Source: Beroe forskalii | Lineage: Eukaryota > Ctenophora > Nuda > Beroida > Beroidae | Length of the DNA stretch: 64,000 nt | Reading direction: 5' to 3' | Assembly: GCA_011033025.1 (NCBI GenBank) | Contig: WFMF01000063.1 | Span: 370,572-434,571, forward strand | In this document: piece after piece, positions 24,775-38,000 of the stretch | Layout: each line of letters begins with the position of its first letter | Numbering within the stretch: the stretch's first letter is position 1 | Notes under the pieces: generated by a model | Seen by the model: the letters and a program-made list of their open reading frames with translations, nothing else | Database searches by the model: none | Told to the model about the DNA's origin: nothing | Made by a program: the position numbers and the translations under genes

Positions 24775-27700
24775 CTAGATGTTCAACCTTGAGTACTTTG
24801 TGTTCTTCTTGATACTGCACAGGTAGATGGTAGTGACTATGAGAGAGCAAAGGGTAAAGAGGATCGTCACACACAGTAACACGAACAGTACATCTGAAAT
24901 TAGAAATGAAGTTATGCTTATCAGCTATAAGTTGAGTCCCATGATCTTCATAAAAGAAAGGCTTCCAGCAATAATGCACACCCATCACTTTAAGAAATCG
25001 GAACTGCATTTTAGATACACCAGATAAGCTACAATCTTATATGATTATAGAACCTACTTTTGTCGAGGGACGGGGCAAAGTCAGGCCATGATGTTTCATT
25101 GCATTTATCCAGAATATCATCTTCACTCATTTCGAGGTTGGCATTCAGGCTGAAAATGCGGAAATTAAATGTTATTTGAACATTTTCATCTTAAAAAGTT
25201 TAAAGTCGAATCAACTGAGACTTGCATCTGCAAAGTCGATGTCCTTTCCGCCTTTCGGCAAAAGGTATCCTACATAAGTATTCGTCGTAGTTAATCGTAT
25301 TACAATAAGCACTGGATAGTTTCGTTACCTGAAGAATTGCTCCTCAGTGCACCCAGACTCCTGACACCCAGGCAAGGTGTAGGAGATGAGATCCTCGTCC
25401 TTGTGATGACGTATCAACCTGATCTCGTGACCCCCCTCCTCTGTTTCCCACACTTCTACTGCCAACACAGTGGCGTACGGAGTTTGTACTCCGTCATAAA
25501 CACCCAAAGTGGTTAAAATAGACGCCAAAGTCGTGTCGTGCTGTAAAATATTTAGCTTTTCCTGGCCTGATTTCGAATTACCCATATTTAAGCATAATAT
25601 CCCATACTTCTTTTAATTGTTCTATGTATTCATAAACTTGTCAGCAGTCACTACGATGATGCGCTTGTGAATAACAAGATATGTAAAGTTGTAATTGAAC
25701 TATTGATTAATTTAAACTCACCCCTGAAAAGATAACTAGCTTATGCTCATCTGTTTGTTCGATTGCTGCCCTGACTCTTGTTTTTAACTCCCGCAACAAT
25801 ACACCTGAAGCACGTGCAATGAAATAGTGAAAAGGCGGGGTTGGGAAAGAGGGGGTTTGAAAATCCTCAAAGGTTTTGTTATACTTTCAAAATTGTATAG
25901 GTTTAAACAGCGTCATCAAATCCAAATTAATGTTCAAATCCATACCTCCCATAAAAGCTTTCTCCCTATCAGTCATAAGGTTGAAAAGACTCCATCTCAG
26001 AGCATTGTAAGGTACGACCAAGTTAAAGAGATTTGCTTCAGCAAATTCCTTCTTTAGCGTGTAGTTGTGGGACTTCTGTGGGGGAAGGGCAATTGAGCAT
26101 TTTAGCAGTTGTAGCGATAATTATAAGGGCTGCCGGCTGAGAAGAACTCAATGAAACAATAATGTAGAAGATCACTAGCAATAAGGAAAATATGAAGAAT
26201 AGAAACGGATAGATAAGTTGCAAAATGCAAATATTCATATCAAAGTGAGACTTTTGCTTTTGTTTTTACAAACCTCGCAGAATAGTGTGTCGTACGTAGT
26301 CTCTGCTGTTGAAAGCTGAGACAATAAATCGGAATGTTCCTTCCAGCCGCATACCTCGTATATTTTCTTAGTATTTTCCTGAAATGACGAATGTGAGAGG
26401 ATCTAATATTTGCGAAACTGGATTCGGTTTCTTTCGGAAGTACAACTTCTTTAGTTTGCCATATGACCGACGCGATCCGACGCCTGCGATTGGTGGATAG
26501 AAATCCGCATTTTAACAAAATGCACGCGCGTGATCTTATAAAAGTTGTGCGGGGTTCGCGCCATCGAATCTAAACATAAAACTGTGACAATGCAGAATCA
26601 TCAACGTTTTTTCCTCGATTGAATTCGATCTCGCTCAGGAGTCAGGCCAAATTCATATCGAAATTGTTTCTACATTAAGATGGTACCTACCGTGTTATTC
26701 CTCATGAATGACAAGAAATCTGCATTGTTCATCAGAGTTTCGTGATAACTCTCAGTGAAAGCCTTACAAGGAACGGGGGCTCCGTCTAACATCTGAAATC
26801 AACACTACATAAGAACACGGGATTTTCATTGAATTAGAGTGACTAATGCATATTTTATCAAAGACAAAAAGTTTATAGCCTTAACAAGGAGAAAAACAGA
26901 GGAATAACTGACATCGAGCTAACGTATATAATGTGAATATGTACCTAAATAAAGGACAATGATTGAGAAACTAGAAATATGTGGTTTGTTTATGGCATGT
27001 GAACGCATGTACTCATCTTTTCGTTAGGATAGGGAAGAGTGTGTACAGGTATAGGTTGCCACACGTCCAATGGATTCGTCAGATTGTTATCCTACGATGG
27101 GGAAAGGTCGTTCTTTTATTACTAACAAGAATTGCGCCTGCCGGCGCATTTCTAGTGACCGTTGTTCCCGTATGCAGGCGCTTAATTTCCTGTTCCCCGG
27201 GGCTGGTATAAAAACATGCCATCATTTGATCGTCGACCATTGCACGTCTTGCTTACTGACATGATGAGTTGACGATAAAACACTGCTATCAAGTGTCACA
27301 TCATGATACCAATTACCAAAGTACCAACATCATTGAATCAATTTTATAAATATTTCATCCATTAGTATAGACTGAAAACAATAATTTCGCTCGTTTTCTC
27401 TAACTTCGGCGAGCGCTTAAATTTCATGAAACAGTTAAGTCCGTACGTGATCATAAATCGCACGTGCATTTTATTGCGCGCGCAACACCTGCCATGTTCT
27501 GTTGCGCGCAACACCTGCCATGTTCTGTGTTCTGTTTGCGCGCGTACCCATTCATTCTTGGTTGTTTCCTTTTGAGTTTTGTGTGACACAGAACATGTTT
27601 TACGCGACATGTGACAAGCCGCGCCGCAAATTTCGGCACTCCAAATGCGCGCGACGCGCGCGCGTGGACATATTAAGAAGCAAGAAAACGCACCAATCAC

Positions 27701-30700
27701 CATGTAGAGGGGCTTGCCACCCTCTCGCAACATTAAGTTATAATGACTCTGTATTACATGGTTACTGTAACAGATATTGATTACAATAATATAGAGTTAC
27801 ATAACGAATAAGTGTGAAGTAACATGATTTACGCCACGAGCGAAGCGAGTTGCGTAAATCGCATTATTCACCGAAGCCGAAGGCTGAGTTGAATAATGAT
27901 TTGTTTTCATCGAGGGCGCAGCCCGAGTTGAAAACAAGCTGTTACTTCATACTTATGAGTTGTGTAACGATATTATTCACCAAGTGAAATAGATAAGATA
28001 AAAATAAGATAAAAACTGGGTGCACAACTTTGGCATACTGCACCGAGCACAGTGACAGGCAAAAAAGGACGTTCTATCGTATCACTAATTTAGAGAAGAC
28101 CCTCGCGGTACCACTACTACTCGCAGCAAAAAAGGACGTTCTATCGTATCACTAATTTGTAATTGGAGAGTTGGAGGAGGAGCAGCACGATCACCTGATC
28201 CTCTCACTGGTAGTACTACTACCGTTGCGCGGTATGTCGGCGTGATGGAATCTGCAATTGGACTGTCACGTGACACGATTTCCGCTCAAAAAAGTGGCAC
28301 GTGACCTATCACGAGCAGTCAGGTTCCTGAAAAGTTGGCCGAGAGCCCAGTTCTCAACCACAGTCAGTATTAACTAAAGTGTGAAGTAATACGGCCCAAG
28401 TGTTGAATAACATGGTAAAAATGGCAAATAATACGGTGTAAGAGTGGAGTAACATGGTAAAAGTGGAAATAACACCAAAAAGGGTGAAGTAATACGACAA
28501 AAAACTCTGAATAATACGTTTTTATTCAACCGGTATAACCCCACCACATGGTGAATAATGATAACATATAAAGCTAATATGCAATTTCCTCCCATGAACG
28601 CTACACAAATCACGAATGATTTACTATCTAATCAAAGCAACTCATCTATAAATTTGACTAGTTCATAAATCATGAAATCAGTTTTATACAGTAGCTGACG
28701 TTGTCAATTGTCTTTGATTTGTGTACGTTTTGAATTCAGCCGACCTTTTTTCTTCCAATTCCAACCAAAGTCCATAATCGCCTTCTAATCTTCGAGCCAT
28801 TAGGCGATTCGTGTAGTAACTCGAATTTTTATAAAGTTCTAGTTCTTGTCTTAACTATTATCTCGTAATTGAGAAGGTAGATGCTTTTATGGCCTTTAAA
28901 TTAACCGACCCCACTTAGCTGCCCGATTTGAAGGTAATAAGAGCCATTATTTCAGGCTGAAGATGAGATACATTATCATAGTATCATGAACGTTGACGGT
29001 AATATGACAATAATTGAGTTATAAGCCTTATTCCCAGTTGAATCGCAAAGATGAGGGCAAATGCTCAAATGTTTCACTTTCATGAATGAACATAACATTT
29101 CAAGGCCTCAACTATGTTAGAAATCGTGCCTTTATTTTGCCGGGCCGGTCATCATGACTGCTATGCCAAACCTTGGTAAGCAACCTAAATCCCATATTAT
29201 CTGACCAGATGTAAAAGATACTTATCCATAATCCAATTAAGCCGAAATGCAACTTTTGAACCAAATTCAGTTGTTCTGAGCCAGGACGCAACAAGGAACG
29301 AATTTCGCATGAGGCGAAATGGGATTCAATATGGGCTGTTATGGTTAAATATCATATTAAAATGTTGAAAGATGCCAGGCCATACCATAAGAACCACGCC
29401 CCACCTTGAGTCAAGCCCCAAAAATCTCATGATGGTCCATGCAGATCAGTTGCAACCGATCACCATCCCGCCTCACTTACCGCCACACTACGTTGACCTC
29501 TGTTTGATTTCAGGTGTTCTATCCCCTAGTCCTTACCCCACCCCACCCCAACTCCCTTTCTCACTATTGCTCTCCCCTTGCTTCGCTCCTTTCTCTGTTT
29601 CAGCACAGTGACTCAGGCACTTCATCTTTGTCACTCACTGCTCACGCCTTCCTATGAACCACTAATCACCTTGATATCCTAGGCTCAATTAACATCTGAA
29701 TCACGCTCAACTTATCATCGCATCACCTACTCAACATCCATTAACATACTTCTGAGTGTGTATGATTTGAATAACAATGCATTTGTTACAAATTATATTT
29801 GAAAATTACTTGAAAATTACTTGAAAATTACCAATGGACAAGTGTGGACAAGGCGATTTCAGCCGATAAATCGCTCCACGCCCAAATTCCACGCCCAATA
29901 TTTGCGCGAAATGTCGCAAGCTGTGTGACAAAAATGTGACAAATGTCGCCTGAGGCGACATGGGGTTTTAAGGCCCAAATGTGCTTGATATGAGTTTTTA
30001 TGGTTGAATATCATGTTTGAGAGTTGCCAGGCCATCATAGGAGCCACGCCCAACCTTGAGCCACGCCCAAAAGTCCCATCTTTCCTGCCAATCTGGTGGC
30101 AAAAAAGGACAAGTGTGGACATGGCGATTTCAGCCGAAAAATCACTCCAAATCATTTTATTTCGATCCTAAAAGTTAAGTTAGGGTTCCTAGACACTAAA
30201 TAAACCATTCCCAACGCGTGACCACGCCAAAATTCCACGCTCCATGAATGCGCGAAACGTCGGAAGCTGTGTGACAAAAATGTGACAAATGTCGCCTGAG
30301 GCGACATGGGGTTTTAAGGCCTCAAATGTGCTTGATATGAGTTGTTGTGGTTAGATATCATGTTTGAGAGTTGCCAGGCCATCATAGGAGCCACGCCCAA
30401 CCTTGAGCCACGCCCAAAAGTCCCATCTTTTCTGCCAATCTGGTGGCAAAAAGGGACAAGTGTGGACATGGCGATTTCAGCCGAAAAATCACTCCAAATC
30501 ATTTTATTTCGATCCTAAAAGTTAATTTATGGTTCCTAGACACTAAATCAACCATTTCCAGCCCGTGGCCACGCCCAGATTCCACGCCCCATAAATGCGC
30601 GAAATGTCGCAAGCTGTGTGACAAAAATGTGACAAATGTCGCCTGAGGCGACATGGGATTTTTAAGGCCTCAAATGTGCTTGATATGAGTTTTTATGGTT

Positions 30701-33700
30701 AGATATCATGTTTGAGAGTTGCCCAACCTTGAGCCACGCTCAAAAATCCCATCTTTCCTGCCAATCTGGTGGCAAAAAGGGACAAGTGTGGACATGGCGA
30801 TTTCAGCCGATAAATCACTCCAAATCATTTTATTTCGATCCTAAAAGTTAATTGAGGGTTCCTAGACACTTAATCAACCATTCCCAACGCGTGACCACGC
30901 CAAAATTCCACGCTCCATGAATGCACGAAATGTCGCAAGCTGTGTGACAAATGTCGCCTATTCATTCTATTTTGATCATAAAAGTTATTTTAGTGCTTCT
31001 AGCTTTCTAGACACTATATTAATCATTCTCAACCGGTGGTCATGCCCAAATTCCTCGCCATAAAAATGCACGAAAAGTCGCTAGCGAAAAAGGGAAATGA
31101 TTGGCAGGAAAGATGGGACTTTTGGAGTTTTGGGCGTGGCTCAAGGTTGGGCGTGGCTCCTATGATGGCCTGGCAACTCTCAAACATGATATCTAACCAT
31201 AACAACTCATATCAAGCACATTTGAGGCCTTAAAACCCCATGTCGCCTCAGGCGACATTTGTCACATTTTTGTCACACAGCTTGCGACATTTCGCGCATT
31301 TATGGGGCGTGGAATCTGGGTGTGGCCACGGGCTGGGAATGGTTGATTTAGTGTCTAGGAACCCTAAATTAACTTTTAGGATCAAAATAAAATGATTTGG
31401 AGTGATTTTTCGGCTGAAATCGCCATGTCCACACTTGTCCTTTTTTGCCACCAGATTGGCAGGAAAGATGGGACTTTTGGGCGTGGCTCAAGGTTGGGCG
31501 TGGCTCCTATGATGGCCTGGCAACTCTCAAACATGATATCTAACCATAACAACTCATATCATGTCGGCTCAGGCGACATTTGTCACATTTTTGTCACACA
31601 GCTTGCGACATTTCGCGCATTTATGGGGCGTGGAATCTGGGTGTGGCCCCGGGCTGGGAATGGTTGATTTAGTGTCTTGGAACCCTAAATTAACTTTTAG
31701 GATCAAAATAAAATGATTTGGAGTGATTTTTCATTGAAATCGCCATGTCCACACTTGTCCTTTTTGCCAACAGATTGGCAGGAAAGATGGGACTTTGGGC
31801 GTGGCTCAAGGTTGGGCGTGGCTCCTATGATGGCCTGGCAACTCTCAAACATGATATCTAACCATAAAAAACTCATATCAAGCACATTTGAGGCCTTAAA
31901 ACACCATGTCGCCTCAGGCGACATTTGTCACATTTTTGTCACACTTTTGTCACATGTCGCGTAAAACATCGCCTCGTGTGACATCTCGTGCCCATATCAA
32001 GCGTTGCGCATTATCAAACATTTCCATTGATGACAATAATTATATCATACGAAATCGCATTATTTTCTGTCCTTGCAAGTTTCTGCAGTTTGAGTTTATG
32101 TTGCTCAGCAGTCAGCTATCACAGTCAGGGCTCACTTTAAAATAAAAACTTGATCGAGGATTTCTCATGGTGACTATTGATATTCAACCTGGGCATCGAA
32201 ATTTGTGATTTTAAGATCAACCTTGCCAACTTGAAGAGAAGGATTTACTAACCAAGATAGAAGATTCAGATATCGTTAATTCATCAGGATTCAGGTACCG
32301 GGGCAAAATTTCATCTCTTCCTTTCCTCAGCTCAATTGCTAAGGTCAATAATCATACATTGATCAAACTCAAATTGCACATTGTGAATTTTCTCCTGTTT
32401 GAAAGAAAAAATGTTACAATTTGATTGAAACTCAATCAAAATTTGATGGAAATTTCCAAGAAAATCGATGAACATTCATGCACCTCTTGTCATTGACAAT
32501 TAGTTTGGTGAAATTGAAGAATAATGAAGTTGTTGAAAAGAATCAATCTCCAAGTTTCTGCATTAGGATGGACAGAGCATTGAACTGGAATACATGTAAG
32601 CAAGCTGCAGTGCGCACTGTACGGGATACCACTACACCAAGCTATATTGACGCGAGTGATATTATAAAGGAGCAGCTGAATGCTTGAAAATGGAGCATAC
32701 GTGCATACGTACATACACGCATACCAAATCGGATCACACCACCTATTTCAGATTTAACAGTACGCGTAAAGGTAGTATACACACAAACCCCACAAAACAC
32801 GATCTCTGCTAACCTTTTCTCAATGCCTTTTTGTAAAACAAAAACGCGATTGGGAACAGGAAAAAATTTCGTCCAAACCAATAGAGCAATAGAGTAGAAA
32901 ATGCTGAAATGAATTAAATCTCAACTGAAATCATGGATATTGAAGCATGATAGAATGAGGTAGGAAAGTGCGTTGTGTAATTCTACTAACAGGAGGAGGG
33001 AAGAAACCGGCGAGGAAACTCTCAGCACTCATGAGCGTTCTCTCCATGTCAGTACTTCTTACGTCTACCTGAAAAACAACGGTGAAATATTACTTCGGAA
33101 TTCTGTGTCAAAACAAGCCGTGGTAGCGGTATGTTCGAAGATCACAAATATTATCTCAGGAAAAATTTTCCCAAATAAGCAAACATTCCAGCTTTATTTC
33201 CAGTGAGAACCACTCCCATGGTATTCAAAATAGCGTGATACACTACGTACCTCAACTCTCTTGTAATCTGGATTGAGGCCTAGGTAGGTTTCTGAGTTTG
33301 GGTCTGTGTATCGAGTTCTGAAGAATTTGCCATTCCTTAAATGGTTCTCTTCACCAATCTGAGGTATTTGTAGAAAATATGAGATGAAACAGAATTGTGG
33401 TGATGCACTTTCATATACAGAAATAGGATTCTTGGAAATGTGATTATGAAAAAAAGCACACCATATATTATGATATAAGTTCCCTCAAAATTTTATTAAG
33501 GTAATAGTTTTTAGGTGTTTACAAAAAAGTAAACAAGTTAAATAGAAAATATCGCTAGATGTTACTTTATTTTATAATGTACTCAATAACATTGTACTAA
33601 TACTTGACACAGACCTTCTACAACAACATGGCTGGTATACAAAAACAGGTGGAGACATCTATTGTTCAATCATTAATTGACGATGAAACGATAACAATTA

Positions 33701-34232
33701 AGAATTTACAGTACATGACATGAGATTCAATTTTAATCAATAATAGCTGCTAAGTCTCAAGTTGATGATATTTGTATATTTGTACTACCTATAAACTAAG
33801 TTGATAATATGATAATTAACTAAGTTGATAATATGATTACAAATGGATGTAATATGTATATTTTGCTACGTACAGTAGAAAGTTGCCCAGGCCCTTGTGG
33901 CCAGCTGTCTTTGGTCGTGTAAATATCATTCGGGATATCAGTAATGGGCGATCTGTCACCATGCCGAAACATCTGAAATACAACGAGCATGTTATTTCCT
34001 CGAGAGAGATTTGGTATTCAAAATTCGAAAAGATTATATTATGATTACGTAACTTAAAAAAGAAGAATAGAAGAAGTCAACAGTGATATTTTGCTCAATC
34101 AACCATAGCATTAAATACATTTTCTCATAATCCATTATAACGACTCACAAGAATTGAGAGCTTCAGTTTGTTAGCAGTCGCCGTCAGAGTCAGGTCCAGT
34201 AAGAGAAAGAGTAAGGTAAACAGAGCGCCCAT
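24775..34232 (-). CDS. Membrane-bound histidine acid phosphatase AP1, copy A
   Basis: Hydrolyses phosphate monoesters in the lysosomal/endosomal lumen; relative of vertebrate ACP2 and ACP3. Twelve exons, 5' to 3': 34149-34232, 33874-33972, 33251-33358, 32991-33068, 27017-27091, 26691-26792, 26274-26378, 25946-26075, 25722-25804, 25329-25540, 25058-25149, 24775-24893. Length is about 425 residues, as in ACP2. Order: signal peptide MGALFTLLFLLLDLTLTATA; phosphate-binding MFRHGDRSP with the nucleophilic His; [21 protein letters not shown]; proton-donor motif [29 protein letters not shown]-glycosylation sequons (NLT, NYT, NET); a single membrane span; and a short tail KKNTKYSRLNI containing YSRL, a Tyr-x-x-hydrophobic endosomal sorting motif. 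The exon 5 donor reads AAG|ATGAGT where copy B has GTGGGT. Intron 4 is about 5.9 kb because of an insertion. Confidence 0.88.
27796..27968. mobile_element. Cloverleaf-type element: outer stem closing three hairpins
   Basis: Outer arms 27796-27824 and 27940-27968 pair at 25 of 29 positions (ends GTTAC...GTAACA / TGTTAC...GTAAC). Between them lie three consecutive hairpins: 27826-27860 (stem GATTTACGC), 27862-27898 (stem ATTATTCA) and 27901-27937 (stem TTGTTTTCA). Each loop is GC-rich and of the form GAG...GAG (GAGCGAAGCGAG, GAAGCCGAAGGCTGAG, GAGGGCGCAGCCCGAG). Confidence 0.75.
28380..29830. other. Non-coding intron sequence
   Basis: It contains short reiterations of GAAGTAATACGG / GAATAACATGGTAAAAATGG (28.38-28.56 kb), then ordinary AT-rich sequence. 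No coding or structural feature is supported. Confidence 0.5.
29833..31968. repeat. Fold-back cluster of about 350-440 bp units
   Basis: Three to four forward units (starting about 29833, 30108, 30455, 30775) are followed by about three inverted units (31085-31968). Each unit carries GGACAAGTGTGGACATGGCG, AAATCATTTTATTTCGATCC, CGCAAGCTGTGTGACAAAAA, the palindrome GTCGCCTGAGGCGAC, and GGAGCCACGCCCAACCTTGA. The whole forms an imperfect palindrome centred near 31.06 kb. Overlapping open frames (MIWSDFSAEIAMSTL and MAKRDKCGHGDFSRK types) recur with every unit and are not independent genes. Confidence 0.9.
31970..32867. other. Right part of the AP1-A intron 4 insertion
   Basis: AT-rich sequence after the fold-back cluster. 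The 69-residue open frame at 32478-32687 has no recognisable domain. The insertion's right end is marked by ACACGATCTCTGCTAACC at about 32796. Confidence 0.5.
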
Positions 34233-35069
34233 TCTCAAATTTGATAATTGAGGAAATAATTGATTAATCAATCTAAAGGTTTACTGTTGATTAATTACAT
34301 TAAAATCCATGATAGTTGGATTCAACGCAGAATAAAATAATAATGTAACTATAAACATAGTAAAACTTAATTGATGATAGTGAAACACAAATTCTAGAAA
34401 ATTAGAACATAGAAATATCTATCAAAATTATAAAAATAAATTATCTCTACTGTGAGAAATAAAATTCGGTGCATCTTGGAAGGGAGTGGAATGGCGGAGG
34501 TGGGTAGAGAAGGAGACAATTGGGCTGTGATCAAGGATATTAGAATTTTTGTGGAGTCAGGGTCGCGCTATATAATGATTAGGGCCAGGGTCGAGCCATA
34601 TCATGAATTTTACTGTATCTGACATAAAAGATTTGTGTAAAGTTACGAGATTAAAAAAGAAATTTTTTGATATAAAACATCGGCTCAAAATCACATGCAA
34701 AAAATATAAAAACAGTACATACGTACACTTTTCTGGTCAATTAAATCTTCACTTAAATTATCAAAATTACGAAATTAACACTAAATATTAAAAAAATCAT
34801 ACGAAAAAAGTAACAAATAACAAAAAAATGATTGAATTTTAAACAACATTCATAACTTATAAATCTGGACAGATTTCCTTTATTCTTCATTCTGCAAAAA
34901 GGCCTGTGTTAGTGAGTCCTCTCAACATCATGCCAGAGAATCTTCCTCTTCCAACAAAGACTGCTTTGGGTCTTCGGCAGCAAGGCTGAAGTTGATGTAT
35001 ATTTCATACAGAGACGATAAATAACTTTATGATGGTTCCTTATTAAATGTTGGAAACTGGATCAGGAAT

Positions 35070-38000
35070 TTAAGAAATTAACCATGCTATCATTGAAGTG
35101 TTATGAAAAAAAGATCCAGCAAGGCTTGCGTATGTTGTCTTTTTCTTCAGATTGCAGAGGTAGAGGGCAGTGACTAAGAGGGAACAGAGAGTAATTAGGA
35201 CCGTCACACACAGCAACACGAACAGCACATCTGAAATAATTATTCAGTTCATAATCCTAGATAATCGATTAAAATCTTCAAATTATACAGTTACTAATTC
35301 CAGTTTTATTTAGCTGTATGCTCCAATTGAGATCAAGTTTAACATAGTCCAATGATCGAAGTGAGTGAGCATCAAGAAATAAGGCACCTATCACTATTCG
35401 CACAAAGCTTGAATATAACCTACTTTTGTTGAGGGATGGGACCATGTCAGGCCATGTTTCATTGCATTTGTCCAGAATATCATCTTCGCTCATTTCTAGG
35501 TGCGCATTCAGGCTGAAACGTGAATCCTCATATTTTGCGTTAAACGCTCACTCCACACTCCATTATAATACATAGCACTTTATTCCAATTACATGATCTC
35601 TATGATTGACCTAAAATCAAACTGGTTTCGAAAACACTCAGCCGTTACCTGTAGAATTGCTCCTCGCTGCACCCAGACTCCTGACACCCAGGCAAGGTGT
35701 AGGAGATGAGATCCTCGTCCTTGTGATGACGTATCAACCTGATCTCGTGACCCCCCTCCTCTGTTTCCCACACTTCTACTGCCAGCACGGTGGCGTACGG
35801 AGTTTGCACCCCGTCATAGACACCCAGACACGTTAGAATGGCCGCCAGAGTGTAATCGTGCTGCAGGAGTAATAATCAAAGACTTTTTAATCATAAAATG
35901 TCGATAAATTACATCTTATCACGTTTTACAACATATTATCATCAGTAATGAAAACATCAACGGAAGCTTCGTCAAAATGAAGAGAAGGAGTAATTTTAAC
36001 TCACCCCCGAGAAGATGACTAGTTTATGCTCATTGTTTCCTTCAAGTGCATCCCTAACTCTTTTCTTTAGCTCATGCAGCAATACGCCTAGAATACGAGA
36101 GTTTGATTAATTTCGAAGAGAAAAGTGGGCGCTTGCTGCAGGGAGCATGAGATACTGTTTAGAAACTGGCATGAGAATCTGACTAAGTTTTGACAGAAGG
36201 CTATAAGTTATCGCTATTTGATAAACATTAAATATTAATCTGGTACGACAAACAACTTCCGCTCACATATATTACCACTTTTGGGATGGGTAATGAATGT
36301 GCTGTAATGAATGTGCTGTATTCTGGATTCCGTAACCATTGGATTATAAGAACTTCAGAAAGACAAACCTCCATTGAAAGCTTTCTCTCTGTCGGTCATG
36401 GCGTTCCAGAGCCCCCATCTCACCTTGCTGTACGGTACTATCAAATTATAGAGGTCAGCCTCCACAAACTCCTTTGCCAGTGTGAAGTTGTGACTGATCT
36501 CGCAGAACAGCGTAATCTTATGAAAAAAAATTTATGAAGTTATGAATCAGATCAATGGAAACTAGAAAGAAACAAGTAAGGAATTTTGGTAATTAATGAT
36601 TTAACTATCTGAAAGTTAGAGATACCTTTAAAAATTTACTGGCAATTTGCCAATGTTATCTCGCAGAACAGCGTGTCGTAGGTTGACTCCATAACTTTTA
36701 TTGTGGCCAATAAGTCGGGTCTTGCTTTCCACCCACATACATCAAATATCTTTTTAGTGGTTTCCTGAATTGATCGCAATCATGTGACTTAAAAAGTGAA
36801 AAATATAAAAATTTGATAAAATCCCAGCTTTTTAGAGAGCAATTCATAATATCATGCTTAATGAATGGTAAGGTGTGATAACAAAAGTTGACAAAGCATT
36901 CAGTACCTATAATTCTCAGAGTTTCCCCACACCATCAAAAGGCAACTCACTTTGTTGTCTTCCATGAAAGACACGAAGTCCGCGTTATGCATCATAGTTT
37001 CATGGTATCCTTCTTTAAACGCTTTACAGGGGACAGGGGGTCCATCCAGCATCTGTAAATTAATTAATAAGTTAATAAGTTAATTAATAGGTATTCTTCT
37101 TCCCGGCGTAAAGTCTTCCTGGCGTTTCGCGGTACAACAACCACCGTGGTGGAACGAGTCCTGACTTCCTTATCCCCGACCTCCCAGGTAAACCTCATAA
37201 GCTCCCAGTCTCCTGCGCTGGTAGACTGGTAGAGTACCCACATATACTCACCTTTTGTACTGTTGCAACTTGCAAGTCCGTCCCCCGTTCAGACGTTATG
37301 ATATCAGTTTGACAGGTAATGATAGAAGATTTTCAGTTGATCATACTTTGAGCTATGATAAGTTTGACATGTGAACGTACACATTACCTTCTCGGTAGAG
37401 TAGGGACGAGTGTGTACAGGTATAGGTTGCCACACGTCCAATGGATTCGTCAGATTGTTATCCTAGAATGGGAAGTTCGTTACGATGATGAACCACTGTT
37501 TCAACTGTACGCAAAAAGTCAGAAAGCAAATCAGATGATATCATTCCGTTACTCATGACATAAACCGCCTTCTGATGGTCCGGGATCAATTATTGAACTC
37601 AAACTCTAAAAAGTAGGATGAACTCAAAGAAAACTCAAAGTAAACTCTAAGAAATCTCAAAGAAAACTCAAAAAGAAGGATCTAAGGAAGTTTATCAACT
37701 TACAGCAGGTGGAGGGAAGAGCCCAGCAAGGAAACTCTCGGCGCTCATAAGAGTTCTATCTTTGTCAGTACTTTGTACATATACCTGAAACAGAGTATAT
37801 CCAATACCCGTGCTTCCATGGTGGTACCTTCATTACAAAGTACCTTATGGAGTCTTTGTATATCAGTCTCAGAATAGGACCTACCTCATTAAGTCATTAC
37901 TATCAGTACAATGAAGATCAATTATAGAATGTTCAAGTTCGAAATAACACTTAACTCAACAAAACAGAAAGTCTGATTTTGATGTATTTGTGTGTTTGAC

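Larger units (their letters stand above)
27127..32868. mobile_element. 5.7 kb composite insertion in AP1-A intron 4
   Basis: In copy B intron 4 runs directly from TTTTATTACT to AAAATTTCATCC at about 56590. In copy A these points are 5.7 kb apart. The insertion starts CAAGAATTGCGCC and ends ACACGATCTCTGCTAACC...GGGAACAGGA, the same ends as the 23752-24606 element. Nested inside are GCGCGCAACACCTGCCATGTTCTG repeats (27.48-27.53 kb), a three-hairpin element (27796-27968), two AAAAAAGGACGTTCTATCG copies (28.06 and 28.13 kb) and the fold-back cluster at 29.8-31.97 kb. No transposase was recognised. Confidence 0.7.

Noticed and set aside
29859-31967. Series of open frames beginning MIWSDFSAEIAMSTL or MAKRDKCGHGDF
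   Set aside because: They recur with each satellite unit in both orientations and have no domain; treated as repeat shadows.
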